Shown here piece by piece: positions 24,835 through 32,442 of a DNA stretch of 64,000 bases. This DNA comes from CAZOBJ01 sp964577825 (GTDB lineage: Bacteria > Planctomycetota > SZUA-567 > JAFGNG01), in contig CAZOBJ010000003.1 of the NCBI GenBank assembly GCA_964577825.1, positions 1 to 64,000 on the forward strand, in the 5' to 3' direction. Within the stretch, counting starts at the first letter, position 1. Every line of letters starts with the position of its first letter. The notes below the pieces were generated by a model. That model was not told where the DNA came from and did no database searches. It worked only from the letters and a program-made list of their open reading frames with translations. The translations under genes and the position numbers were made by a program.

Positions 24835-25278
24835 TCAGACGGTCAGGGCCCGCCGCATGCGTTCGGCCACCTGGGAGAACGTGTGGTAGGACTGCTCAAA
24901 GGCCGCTTGGCCGCCTAGGGTGAGCAAGAGGTTCGTGGGCGCCACGCCCGAGGGCAGGGCGAAATACTCCATCACGTCGGCCACAGGCTCGTCCTCATGC
25001 GCGGTGCACACCGCGGTGCGGCCGTCCTGGTGGAACGCGCCGTCTTCGAGCAGGTCGTTGATGAGGTCGCTCAATCGCTCGCACTCCAGGCCGCAGCAAA
25101 GCGCGAAGCGCATCTGCCGCTCCAGAAGGGCCCCGGCCATGCTGCGGAACGCGTCGTCGCCCACGTGCACCTCGGCCTGGATCAGGCACGCGAATGGCTG
25201 CTCCTCGAACGGCAGCGTGAGCTCCATGCCCGGAGCGTATCGCGCGGAGTAGAACGGATGCCCGAAGATCGTACCCAT
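24835..25278 (-). CDS. conserved-looking small protein of unknown function
   Basis: 147 residues from ATG 25278. I do not recognise the family with confidence. It contains a strand-rich first half (MELTLPFEEQPFACLIQAEV), an Ala/Leu helix with two Cys (LCCGLECERL), and an acidic centre (NDLLEDGAFHQDG). No signal peptide or membrane helix, so probably cytoplasmic. The frame is open 88 codons further upstream, but that extension is an Arg-rich stretch (RPPRPRRRRRV) that looks like untranslated GC-rich DNA; ATG 25455 is the main alternative start. Convergent with the D-aminoacylase gene. Confidence 0.6.
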   Translation of the reverse strand: MGTIFGHPFYSARYAPGMELTLPFEEQPFACLIQAEVHVGDDAFRSMAGALLERQMRFALCCGLECERLSDLINDLLEDGAFHQDGRTAVCTAHEDEPVADVMEYFALPSGVAPTNLLLTLGGQAAFEQSYHTFSQVAERMRRALTV

Positions 25279-25972
25279 GTATCCCGCACGGCTCGTGCAG
25301 GTCCACGCGTGCGCGCCGCGCACAGTACACGCTGCACGCACGCGCGCAGTCACGCGCCGCCGCCGTCGCGGGCGAGGCGGCCTGCGCGTGCGCACCGCCT
25401 GTTCCGCGGCCAGCGCGCGCAGCCGACGGCGCGCGCCCTTCATTCGATTCGCCATGCTTGCGCACCCCCTGCCCTTGCGGACCCCATACGACCCGTCCCC
25501 GCGGACGGCCCCGCAGGCCCGAGGGCCTACTGCGCGCCTCAATGTCGATCGAGGGGTGGCTCCCCCTTAACAACCGTGGTCTCGCCTCCTCGTAGGTCCG
25601 TCATGTTCGGTCTTGACGCGCGGACCGTCAACCCGAAAAACGCCCCCAGGTGCAGATTCCCGGTACGAGTTGGCCCGCGAAGCGGTTCCCGCCGTGCCAA
25701 GCCAGCCGCGCAGGCGAGCCCTCGGACACGAACACAGGCCAAGCTCCGGCCCGAGGTTCGTGGGCCTCATCCGCTTGCACGCCCTTTGCCTCACAACCGG
25801 CACACACGCTGCTTCCCTCTCCGCCAAGTCGCTCAGAACGCGTCCCACCAGCGCAGATGACGTTTCGCGTTGACAAGCCCGAGGGCTGCGGACAGAGTAT
25901 TGTCATCAACGCCGACGCAGACGCGACCCGAAGCGGTGTCCGAGTCGGGAACCAGGAGGATCGCCCTTACCC
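25279..25972. other. long intergenic region, no gene recognised
   Basis: About 690 bases between divergent genes. Open frames here have Arg/Pro-rich, non-protein-like translations. A perfect TTGACA occurs at 25870-25875 on the plus strand, but the nearest good -10 (TATTGT) is 22 bases away, too far for a standard promoter. Confidence 0.4.
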
Positions 25973-27463
25973 ATGGCCACAGATTGCCCGCGCGCCGAAT
26001 GCGTGCGGACCCTGCACCTGGACGGTTGCGCCGCGAACGAGATCTCTCCGGCCGACGTCAACGGCGACGGCGAGCTGGAACTGCTCTGCCTCCAGTCGCC
26101 GGGGATCTACCAGTCGCGGCTGTTCAACGACGGCGCTGTGTTCTGGGACGCGCCCTACGACGCCAGCGGGCGGACCCGGCGCGCGGACTGCGGCCTGGCC
26201 GCCGTGGACCTGCGCGGCAACGTCCTCTGGCGTTACGGCGAGCCTAAGCCCTATGTCGATGCCGTGGAATGCTTTACGCACGTGCCGGACCAGCAGGTAT
26301 GGTGCGAGGACATCGACGAGGACGGAAGCGCCGAAGTCCTGCTCATCCACCGCGACCGGCTACTCTTGCTCGATGGCCGGACCGGAACGACCCGGCGCGA
26401 GACGACCCTGAACCACGACAGCTACGGAATCGTGCGCACCTACCGCGGGCCCGGGGGCCGGCGCGTGTTGGTGAGCAACACCGAACGCGGCTACCCGCCG
26501 CACTGGTACGGCGACCCGACTTTGCTTTTCGATGCGGACCTCAAGCCGCTGGCCACGCTGACCGGGATCGTGGGCGCCGGACATTCGCCGCGCGCCCTGG
26601 ACATCGATGGCGACGGCGTGGACGAACTGCTTCTGGGCTACGAGGCTTACGACGCGGACGGCCACCGGCTCTGGCGCCTTGATGGCCTGGATCCGTCCGG
26701 CTACGACCCGGACGAGGAGCACGTGGACCAACTCCAGGTCGCGCCGCTCGGCGAGCAGGGCGAGCCGCGGATCGTGTATGCGGGCAGCCGCATGGCCTAT
26801 GCGGCCGACCTGCACGGGCATGTTGTCTGGGCCCGGGAACTCGGGCATCCCCAGCACGTGGCGCCCGGCCGGTTCGTGCCCGCGCCCGCGCCGTTGCGGG
26901 TCGCCTTCCTCGCCAACATCCGCACGAACGTCGTTCTGTTTGTGCGCGGCCCCGACGGACGGCTGGACAATGCCGTCATGCCGCCCGTGGCCTGGCCCGA
27001 GGCCCCGGCGGCCCGGAACAAGGCGCACTCCGGCGAGGGGTTCCTGATCTACCCCCAGGGGTGCGCGGACGGCACGGACGCCCTGATCGCCCGGGACTGG
27101 GGTTGGCCCTCGGCGTGGACCATTCATGGCGAGCAGGCCTTCGAGATCCCCTGCCCGGACTTCACGGCTCAAGGTCGAGCCGGGACCTCGCCGCGCACGG
27201 CCGCGCAGGACGAGCAGCTGCGCCGCGACCATATGTGGCCGCACGCCCCGGTGGTTCCTCGCGAGAGCTATGGCGTGCGGATCGCGGACTTCGACGGCGA
27301 CGGCCGCGCCGAAATCCTTGTCCACAACCTGCGCACGGCCTGGATATTCAAGCCGCCGTTCCCTGCGCCGGGCGCCCCCACCACGCATGATCGGCTCCAG
27401 CCCGTGACCGGCCAGGGCTGGTATGCTCTGGAGGCGGGCGGCTTGCCTGCGCCCCGCCGGTAG
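25973..27463 (+). CDS. FG-GAP/VCBS-like beta-propeller protein without signal peptide
   Basis: 496 residues. At least four Asp-rich calcium-loop repeats are visible: DVNGDGELELL, DIDEDGSAEVLL, DIDGDGVDELLLG and DFDGDGRAEILV, the last near the C-terminus. These form blades of an integrin-alpha-like or rhamnogalacturonan-lyase-like propeller. The N-terminus (MATDCPRAECVRTLHLDG) has no hydrophobic segment, so unlike most relatives it appears cytoplasmic unless the start is wrong. A role in binding or cleaving carbohydrate is likely by family, but no catalytic residues can be named. Confidence 0.75.
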   Translation: MATDCPRAECVRTLHLDGCAANEISPADVNGDGELELLCLQSPGIYQSRLFNDGAVFWDAPYDASGRTRRADCGLAAVDLRGNVLWRYGEPKPYVDAVECFTHVPDQQVWCEDIDEDGSAEVLLIHRDRLLLLDGRTGTTRRETTLNHDSYGIVRTYRGPGGRRVLVSNTERGYPPHWYGDPTLLFDADLKPLATLTGIVGAGHSPRALDIDGDGVDELLLGYEAYDADGHRLWRLDGLDPSGYDPDEEHVDQLQVAPLGEQGEPRIVYAGSRMAYAADLHGHVVWARELGHPQHVAPGRFVPAPAPLRVAFLANIRTNVVLFVRGPDGRLDNAVMPPVAWPEAPAARNKAHSGEGFLIYPQGCADGTDALIARDWGWPSAWTIHGEQAFEIPCPDFTAQGRAGTSPRTAAQDEQLRRDHMWPHAPVVPRESYGVRIADFDGDGRAEILVHNLRTAWIFKPPFPAPGAPTTHDRLQPVTGQGWYALEAGGLPAPRR

Positions 27464-27570
27464 ACAGGGTCGGCTGAGACAAGAGGGTTCGCACACCCGA
27501 GCGCCCGGCGCGTGCGTGGCCGCTCTGCTGCGCTCAACAGGTGCGCGGACCGACGCGCCCGCACCAAGGC

Positions 27571-27598
27571 TTGACAACCGCGGGCCCCCGGGTATAGT
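27571..27598 (+). promoter_or_regulatory. promoter of tRNA-Arg
   Basis: TTGACA, 16-base spacer, TATAGT, with predicted transcription start about 8 bases before the tRNA. Confidence 0.7.
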
Positions 27599-27612
27599 GC
27601 AAGCGCACACGT

Positions 27613-27687
27613 GCCCCGGTAGCACAGTGGATAGTGCGGCGGCCTCCGGAGCCGCAGACAGGGGTTCAATTCCTCTCCGGGGTACCA
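27613..27687 (+). tRNA. tRNA-Arg (anticodon CCG)
   Basis: 75 bases including an encoded CCA end. Acceptor stem GCCCCGG/CCGGGGT, D stem GCAC/GTGC, anticodon stem GCGGC/GCCGC around loop CTCCGGA (anticodon CCG), T arm with TTCAATT. Own promoter and terminator. It reads CGG codons, frequent in this high-GC DNA. Confidence 0.95.
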
Positions 27688-27694
27688 AGCACAC

Positions 27695-27729
27695 GAGCTC
27701 TTCCCGATGCCCGCGGGGAGGGCTTTTTT
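27695..27729 (+). terminator. terminator after tRNA-Arg
   Basis: Stem CTTCCCG / CGGGGAG around an ATGCCCG loop, followed by GGC and six T. Confidence 0.75.
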
Positions 27730-28065
27730 CTTGCGCCGCGCGTATCATTGAAGCCCGCCGGCCGGTACAGAGGACTCTCACCGGTCGCTTGACCGGCGGC
27801 ATTTCCCTGCATATCCTGTCACCTGGGCGGGACGGAAGGCCCAAGCAACCTTGCGCGTCATCAGGCTGACGAGCCGCGCAAGCGCGAACCGGTGGGGGAG
27901 GTCGGTCACGGAAAAGCGGGCGTCAGGTGCGCGTCTCGATTGCTTCCCAAGGACGCGTTCAGGTCTTTGGGCCTTCCCGCCAGATGTAGGCTCGTGATAG
28001 GACTGGCCTAGGATGAGAGTGCCACCCTGGACGAATCCGCTCCAATTCTTTCGAGAGGTCCGGCG
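27730..28065. other. intergenic region, no gene recognised
   Basis: About 335 bases between the tRNA-Arg terminator and the TPR gene. No frame has a protein-like translation and a start site; no clear promoter found. Confidence 0.4.
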
Positions 28066-29526
28066 ATGAACAGGCTTGCCCATCTCAAACAGGTCCTGCG
28101 TTATGGTGCCATCCTCCTACTCGCCATCCTCCTTGCCGTACTAGCCGCCCTGTATCTTTTTCCCGCGAGGGAGGCTGCTTCGCTGCCGAAGTGGAGCGAG
28201 CCCGAGAAGCTGATCGAGCTCACAATCGATCTGAACAGACTCCAGGAGCCCAATCTCGACGCCAGCGCCCTGAAGAGCGAGCTCGACGCTCTCACCGAGA
28301 CTGCGCGCAAGCGTGTCGAAACATGTGCAACCGTTGAAGAGAAGCTGGCCGTTCTCGTCGACGTGCTCTTCAGGGAACGCGGTGCAATCTACCTTTCGAA
28401 CGTATACTGGCGCGACTCCACACTCGCGGCCGCCCTTCTGAGGAAAAGAGGCAACTGCGTGGCGAGCACTACGCTTTTCGTAGTGGTCGGCCGCCGCCTG
28501 GGTCTACCGATATTTCCTGTGGTAATACCCGAACACATATACGCCCGCTACTTCGATGGGGAAAACTCCGTCAACGTCGAAACCACCAGCCCCGGCGTGG
28601 GCGTATCAGAGCAATCCTATCGTAGGCTATACGACTGGCGCCCCGAAGATGCCGAGTCTATGGGCTACGGCATCAACATGTCTGAAAAGCAGTTCACGGC
28701 CGTTGTCCACTCTCTCGCCGCCCGACACCACAGCGCTACCGGCAATTCCGAAACGGCCCTCGAAGAGATCAACAAATCGATGGAGCTCTGGCCGGACAAC
28801 GTGGATTTCATGCTCCAGAAGGCCTCTTACACCTACACAGGAAGAGCAGACAGAGAAGCCACCAGCAGGATGCTCGGCGAAGTGCTCATCGCCGGAAACA
28901 CGGAAAGAATCAGGGCCCGGGTAAGCCTTATCCAGGCCCAGATGCTTAAGGACCAAGAGGAATACGAAGAAGCTCTCGCCATCTTGAAGCAGGCATATGG
29001 AACCTGCCCGAAGAGCATGGAGTACCGCGTCCTCTCTTCGATGTCGGTATGCTACCGATCCATGCGGAATTTCCAGAACATGCTTCTCGTCGACGAGCTT
29101 GCCGCCATACTGCACGGCACGAGACAAGACCTCGTGGGTCTGGCCATCGCCTACAAGAACGCGAGGGAGATAGAAGCAGCAATCGCGGCTCTGAGAGTGG
29201 CTCTTGCCGAGAATCCCGAGGACTGGAACGCCAGGCTCATCCTCGCGGGTTACCTGATACGGGCTGGAGAAGAGGATGAGGGGTGGAACACGTTTGAAAG
29301 CATAAAGAAGCCGCGCGAGAACGAAAGACTGTACGAGACGAATATGGCATGGTTCTACGGCTCCATAGGAGAAAAGAAGGAATTCCTCCAGCATCTGGAG
29401 AACGCGCTGAAGCTGGACCCCGGGAGCTCTGTGCTCAGTTACGCCAAGAGAGAGGTCGACTTCGACAGGTACCGCGATGATGAGGATTTCAGGGCACTTC
29501 TGAGCAAGTACGCGAGAAGTGAATAG
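28066..29526 (+). CDS. membrane-anchored transglutaminase-like/TPR protein
   Basis: 486 residues, ATG 28066 with GAGAGG upstream. One N-terminal membrane helix (about 11-32, AILLLAILLAVLAALYLF). Residues 90-190 resemble the SirB1/transglutaminase-like core: Cys131 in RKRGNCVAST and His157 in VIPEHIYARY, then an NVETTSPG strand, typical of this subgroup. Residues 225-480 are a TPR array (ALEEINKSMELWPDNVDFML in part). Proteins of this type are usually anchored in the periplasm; their reaction is unknown. Codon use and base composition are less GC-rich than neighbours, suggesting recent acquisition next to a tRNA gene. Confidence 0.8.
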   Translation: MNRLAHLKQVLRYGAILLLAILLAVLAALYLFPAREAASLPKWSEPEKLIELTIDLNRLQEPNLDASALKSELDALTETARKRVETCATVEEKLAVLVDVLFRERGAIYLSNVYWRDSTLAAALLRKRGNCVASTTLFVVVGRRLGLPIFPVVIPEHIYARYFDGENSVNVETTSPGVGVSEQSYRRLYDWRPEDAESMGYGINMSEKQFTAVVHSLAARHHSATGNSETALEEINKSMELWPDNVDFMLQKASYTYTGRADREATSRMLGEVLIAGNTERIRARVSLIQAQMLKDQEEYEEALAILKQAYGTCPKSMEYRVLSSMSVCYRSMRNFQNMLLVDELAAILHGTRQDLVGLAIAYKNAREIEAAIAALRVALAENPEDWNARLILAGYLIRAGEEDEGWNTFESIKKPRENERLYETNMAWFYGSIGEKKEFLQHLENALKLDPGSSVLSYAKREVDFDRYRDDEDFRALLSKYARSE

Positions 29527-29889
29527 TCGGCAACTGGCTGACTTGATCCAAGAGAAGCTACGCTAGCGAATGCGGGCATCCAGGAGCAGGCGAGCGAGTC
29601 AATCGTCCGCTCCTCTTGCTTGGTCGCGTTAGATGGTCCTTGGCCGCATTCTGCCCTTTGGGCCCCGTCTGCCGGCTTCCGAATGTCCCTACAGAATGAG
29701 ATCGATTACGCGGCACGTCACGGCCGCGCCGAACGGGTATCGATTCGGCGCGACCTGATCTCGAGTCGACAGCGGCGATGCAAGCTTCACGCGCCCTTGC
29801 TGTCGCCATTTTCCCCTTGCGCACTCGCTCAGGTTCTGCTGTATAGAGAGTGGTGAACGGAGCCTGTATGTGCACAGGCGCCGCGGCAG
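29527..29889. other. intergenic sequence up to the assembly gap
   Basis: No protein-like frame. The missing start of the following Gfo/Idh/MocA gene must lie inside the gap, so promoters here cannot be assigned. Confidence 0.4.
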
Positions 29890-29989
29890 NNNNNNNNNNN
29901 NNNNNNNNNNNNNNNNNNNNNNNNNNNNNNNNNNNNNNNNNNNNNNNNNNNNNNNNNNNNNNNNNNNNNNNNNNNNNNNNNNNNNNNNN
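29890..29989. other. assembly gap (100 N)
   Basis: Exactly 100 unknown bases, a conventional placeholder for a gap of unknown length. It removes the NAD-binding half of the next gene, so the real gap is probably longer than 100 bases. Confidence 0.98.
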
Positions 29990-30865
29990 GCCCACGGCAT
30001 CATGGCCCTGGAGTCGGGCCGGCACGTGTTGAGCGAGGTGCCCGCCGAGGTCTCGCTCGACCAGGCCCACAAGCTCGTGGCCGCGGTGCGCAAGACCGGG
30101 CTCAAGTACATGTTCGCCGAGAACACGTGCTACTGGGGGTACGTGCGCGAGTACCAGCGCCAGGTGCAGGCGGGCCGAATCGGCGAGGTCTTGTACGCGG
30201 AATGCGAGTACGTGCACGACACGCGCACACTGGCGGTATCCAACCCCGGCCTCCCGCCCGGCACTCCTTTCGAAGAGGTGCTGCGCCACCCGGACACGCG
30301 CAAGACCTGGCGCGCCACGCTGCATCCGGTCAACTACCTCACCCACGACCTGGGCCCGGTCCTGGAGATCCTGGACGACCGGTGCGTGAGCGTGGTGTGC
30401 ATGTCCACGCCCCCGGCCATCGGCGAGGGGTTCGCGCCCGCGGCCGAGGCGGCCCTGTTCAAGACGGCCAAGGGGCGCGTGATCAAGTTCCTGATGGCCA
30501 AGGCCCTGCCCCGTCCCGCGCACCACTGGTTCGTGCTGATGGGAACGCGCGGGAGCATCGAGTCGCCGCGCGGCCCCGCGAGCAAGCACCTCCTGTACGC
30601 GGAGGGCGAGAACATGGACGGGTGGTCCGAGATGTCCTGGACGAGCCGCAACCTGCAGGGCCCGCGCCAGGCGCTCGCCTCCGGGCACGGCGGCGCGGAC
30701 TGGTTCATCACCCGCGAGTTCACCGACTGCATCCTCAAGGACACCCCGCCGCCCATCGACGTGTACCGGGCCATGGACTACACGGTCCCCGGGATTTGCG
30801 CGGTGCAGTCCGCCGCCCAGGGCGGCGCGCCGGTGGAGATTCCGGATCTGAGGGAGCAGTCATGA
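29990..30865 (+). CDS. Gfo/Idh/MocA-family oxidoreductase, N-terminus lost in gap
   Basis: 292 residues remain, open at the 5' end into the N run. It begins inside the Rossmann domain just before the ALESGRHVLSEVPA motif, the family signature that normally sits near residue 90, so about 80-90 residues are missing. EGLK-type substrate-domain residues follow; HPVNYLTHDLGPVLEIL (near residue 115) contains the catalytic HD-x(2)-type His region. The family oxidises or reduces sugars, inositols and glycans with NAD(P). It is translationally coupled to the next gene by an ATGA overlap at 30862-30865. Confidence 0.85.
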   Translation, partial: AHGIMALESGRHVLSEVPAEVSLDQAHKLVAAVRKTGLKYMFAENTCYWGYVREYQRQVQAGRIGEVLYAECEYVHDTRTLAVSNPGLPPGTPFEEVLRHPDTRKTWRATLHPVNYLTHDLGPVLEILDDRCVSVVCMSTPPAIGEGFAPAAEAALFKTAKGRVIKFLMAKALPRPAHHWFVLMGTRGSIESPRGPASKHLLYAEGENMDGWSEMSWTSRNLQGPRQALASGHGGADWFITREFTDCILKDTPPPIDVYRAMDYTVPGICAVQSAAQGGAPVEIPDLREQS

Positions 30866-31677
30866 GCCGGCACGTGACCCAACAGGATATCGCCCAGGCG
30901 CTGGACGCCATGGGTTTGTCGGCCGGCGACCGGGTGCTCGTGCACAGCTCCCTGTCGAGCATCGGATACGTGGAGGGCGGCGCCGACGCGGTGCTCGACG
31001 CGTTCCTCCAGGTCCTGGGGCCGGAGGGCACACTCATGGTGCCCACGTTCACGTACGCGATGACCACCGACTTCGACGTGGAAAACACCCCGTCGAAGAC
31101 CGGGCGCATCACCGAGACCTTGCGCGCCCGCCCCGAGGCGGTGCGCAGCTTCCACCCCTCGCATTCGCTGTGCGCCGTCGGGCCGAACGTCCAGGACCTG
31201 CTGGCCGGGCACGAGCACACCGACCCGGCCGGCACGGGCTCGCCGCTCGACCGGTTCGTGAGCCAGGGCGGACTCGTGTTCCTGCTGGGCGTGGGCCACC
31301 GGGCGAACACCACGGTCCACCTGGGCGAGTACCACGCGCGCGTGCCCTACCTGTACGCCTCCCGCAACCTGGGCACGCCCAAGCAGGCCCAGGTCAGGAC
31401 CCCGGACGGGCGCACGGTCCCGGTGGCCTACAATCAGGTCCCGGGCTGCAGCCGTAACTTCGGCGCCGTGGAAGAGCCCCTGCGCGCGAAGGGGGCCATC
31501 CGGGACGGGCGGGTCGGCGAGGCGCCCTGCCAGGTGATGCCGGGCCTTGCCATCGTGGACGCCGTGGCAGAGCTCGTGGCCCGCCAGCCGGACGCCCTGC
31601 TGTGCGACCATGAGCGCTGCCGGTACTGCGCCGAGGCGCGCCGCATGGTCCGCGAGGCACAGGACGGCGACGCGTAG
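30862..31677 (+). CDS. AAC(3)-family N-acetyltransferase-like protein
   Basis: 271 residues; ATG overlaps the previous stop. Family blocks: VLVHSSLSSIGYVEGGADAV (in part, about 25-43), GTLMVPTFTY (57-66), HPSHSLCAVG, GSPLDRF, and GVGHRANTTVHLGEY with the catalytic His/Glu pair. True aminoglycoside 3-N-acetyltransferases share these, but many chromosomal members modify sugars or unknown amines. Coupling to a Gfo/Idh/MocA dehydrogenase suggests acetylation of an aminosugar rather than antibiotic resistance. Ends with a Cys/His cluster (CDHERCRYCAEA) that may bind metal. Confidence 0.85.
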   Translation: MSRHVTQQDIAQALDAMGLSAGDRVLVHSSLSSIGYVEGGADAVLDAFLQVLGPEGTLMVPTFTYAMTTDFDVENTPSKTGRITETLRARPEAVRSFHPSHSLCAVGPNVQDLLAGHEHTDPAGTGSPLDRFVSQGGLVFLLGVGHRANTTVHLGEYHARVPYLYASRNLGTPKQAQVRTPDGRTVPVAYNQVPGCSRNFGAVEEPLRAKGAIRDGRVGEAPCQVMPGLAIVDAVAELVARQPDALLCDHERCRYCAEARRMVREAQDGDA

Positions 31678-31680
31678 TGC

Positions 31681-32379
31681 CTACCGCCACTCGATCATGG
31701 CCTTGGTATAGGCGTTCTCGACAAGGCGCCCGCCTTGTCCCAGGCAGGGCACGCCGTGCCCGGGCAGCAAGTGGTCGCAGCCCAGGTCCACGAGCCGCTC
31801 CAGCGTGCGCAGGTACACCGGGCGGTCGTAGTCCGGGCCGCCGGCCCATCCGAGGATGGCCGCGCCGCCCGCGCGCTCTGTACAGATCACATCCCCGCAG
31901 AACCACACGCGCCCCGCGGCATGGGCGAGCTCGTAGATGACGCAGCTTCCGGCGTGCCCCGGCGCCTCGATGCATCGAAACGCGTACTGGCCCACGCGGA
32001 CCTCGTCGCCGTCCGCGATGACCTCCTCCGCGCGGCACGGCTCGAACCGGCGGTGCACCGCGTACCCGATGCACCGCGCGTCGCCCGCGGCCATGGCCTC
32101 GGCCCCGTCGGCGTTCGTGACAAGGCGCGCGCCCCGGCGCTGCAGCTCGGCCGCGTGGCCGGCATGGTCGTAGTGCACGTGCGTGATGAGCACATGGCGG
32201 GCCGCCGCCAGGTCCAGGCCCCAGCGCCGGGCATGAGCCTGCATGCGCTCGAGCGCGTCGTCGCTCTCCAGCCCCGTGTCCACGAGCACCGCGCCTTCGT
32301 CGGTTTGGACAAGGTAACTGTTCGGATGGCGGGCGTACGCGAATCCCTCGACCAGGTACACGTCCGGCAAGATCTGCAT
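31681..32379 (-). CDS. metallo-beta-lactamase-fold hydrolase
   Basis: 232 residues from ATG 32379 (GGAGGAG upstream). The metal-site motif THVHYDHAGH (about 85-94) is complete, with further ligands in APGHAGSC (His near 140), FCGD and LLPGHG. Glyoxalase II-like size without extra domains. Substrate cannot be told; typical family reactions are hydrolysis of thioesters, lactones or phosphodiesters. Convergent with the acetyltransferase gene (3-base gap), downstream of the helicase gene on the same strand. Confidence 0.88.
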   Translation of the reverse strand: MQILPDVYLVEGFAYARHPNSYLVQTDEGAVLVDTGLESDDALERMQAHARRWGLDLAAARHVLITHVHYDHAGHAAELQRRGARLVTNADGAEAMAAGDARCIGYAVHRRFEPCRAEEVIADGDEVRVGQYAFRCIEAPGHAGSCVIYELAHAAGRVWFCGDVICTERAGGAAILGWAGGPDYDRPVYLRTLERLVDLGCDHLLPGHGVPCLGQGGRLVENAYTKAMIEWR

Positions 32380-32442
32380 CCGCTTTCTCCTCCTCCGGCA
32401 ATGCACGCCAAGTTCCAGGACCAATTTCCGCGCGACCGCGCG

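Noticed and set aside
25279..25542. Arg-rich N-terminal extension of the 24835 gene
   Set aside because: Translation RPPRPRRRRRV and similar is not protein-like; ATG 25278 gives a compact, normal sequence.
27778..28083. 101-residue minus-strand frame next to the tRNA-Arg terminator
   Set aside because: No ribosome-binding site, no motif, overlaps the start of the TPR gene; could be a dispersed repeat but no second copy is in the window.
27613..29989. Integrated mobile element at tRNA-Arg
   Set aside because: No integrase, transposase or repeated tRNA end visible; kept only as a hypothesis.
30862..31677. Acquired aminoglycoside-resistance gene
   Set aside because: Composition matches the host, and it is coupled to a Gfo/Idh/MocA gene; family membership alone does not show resistance.
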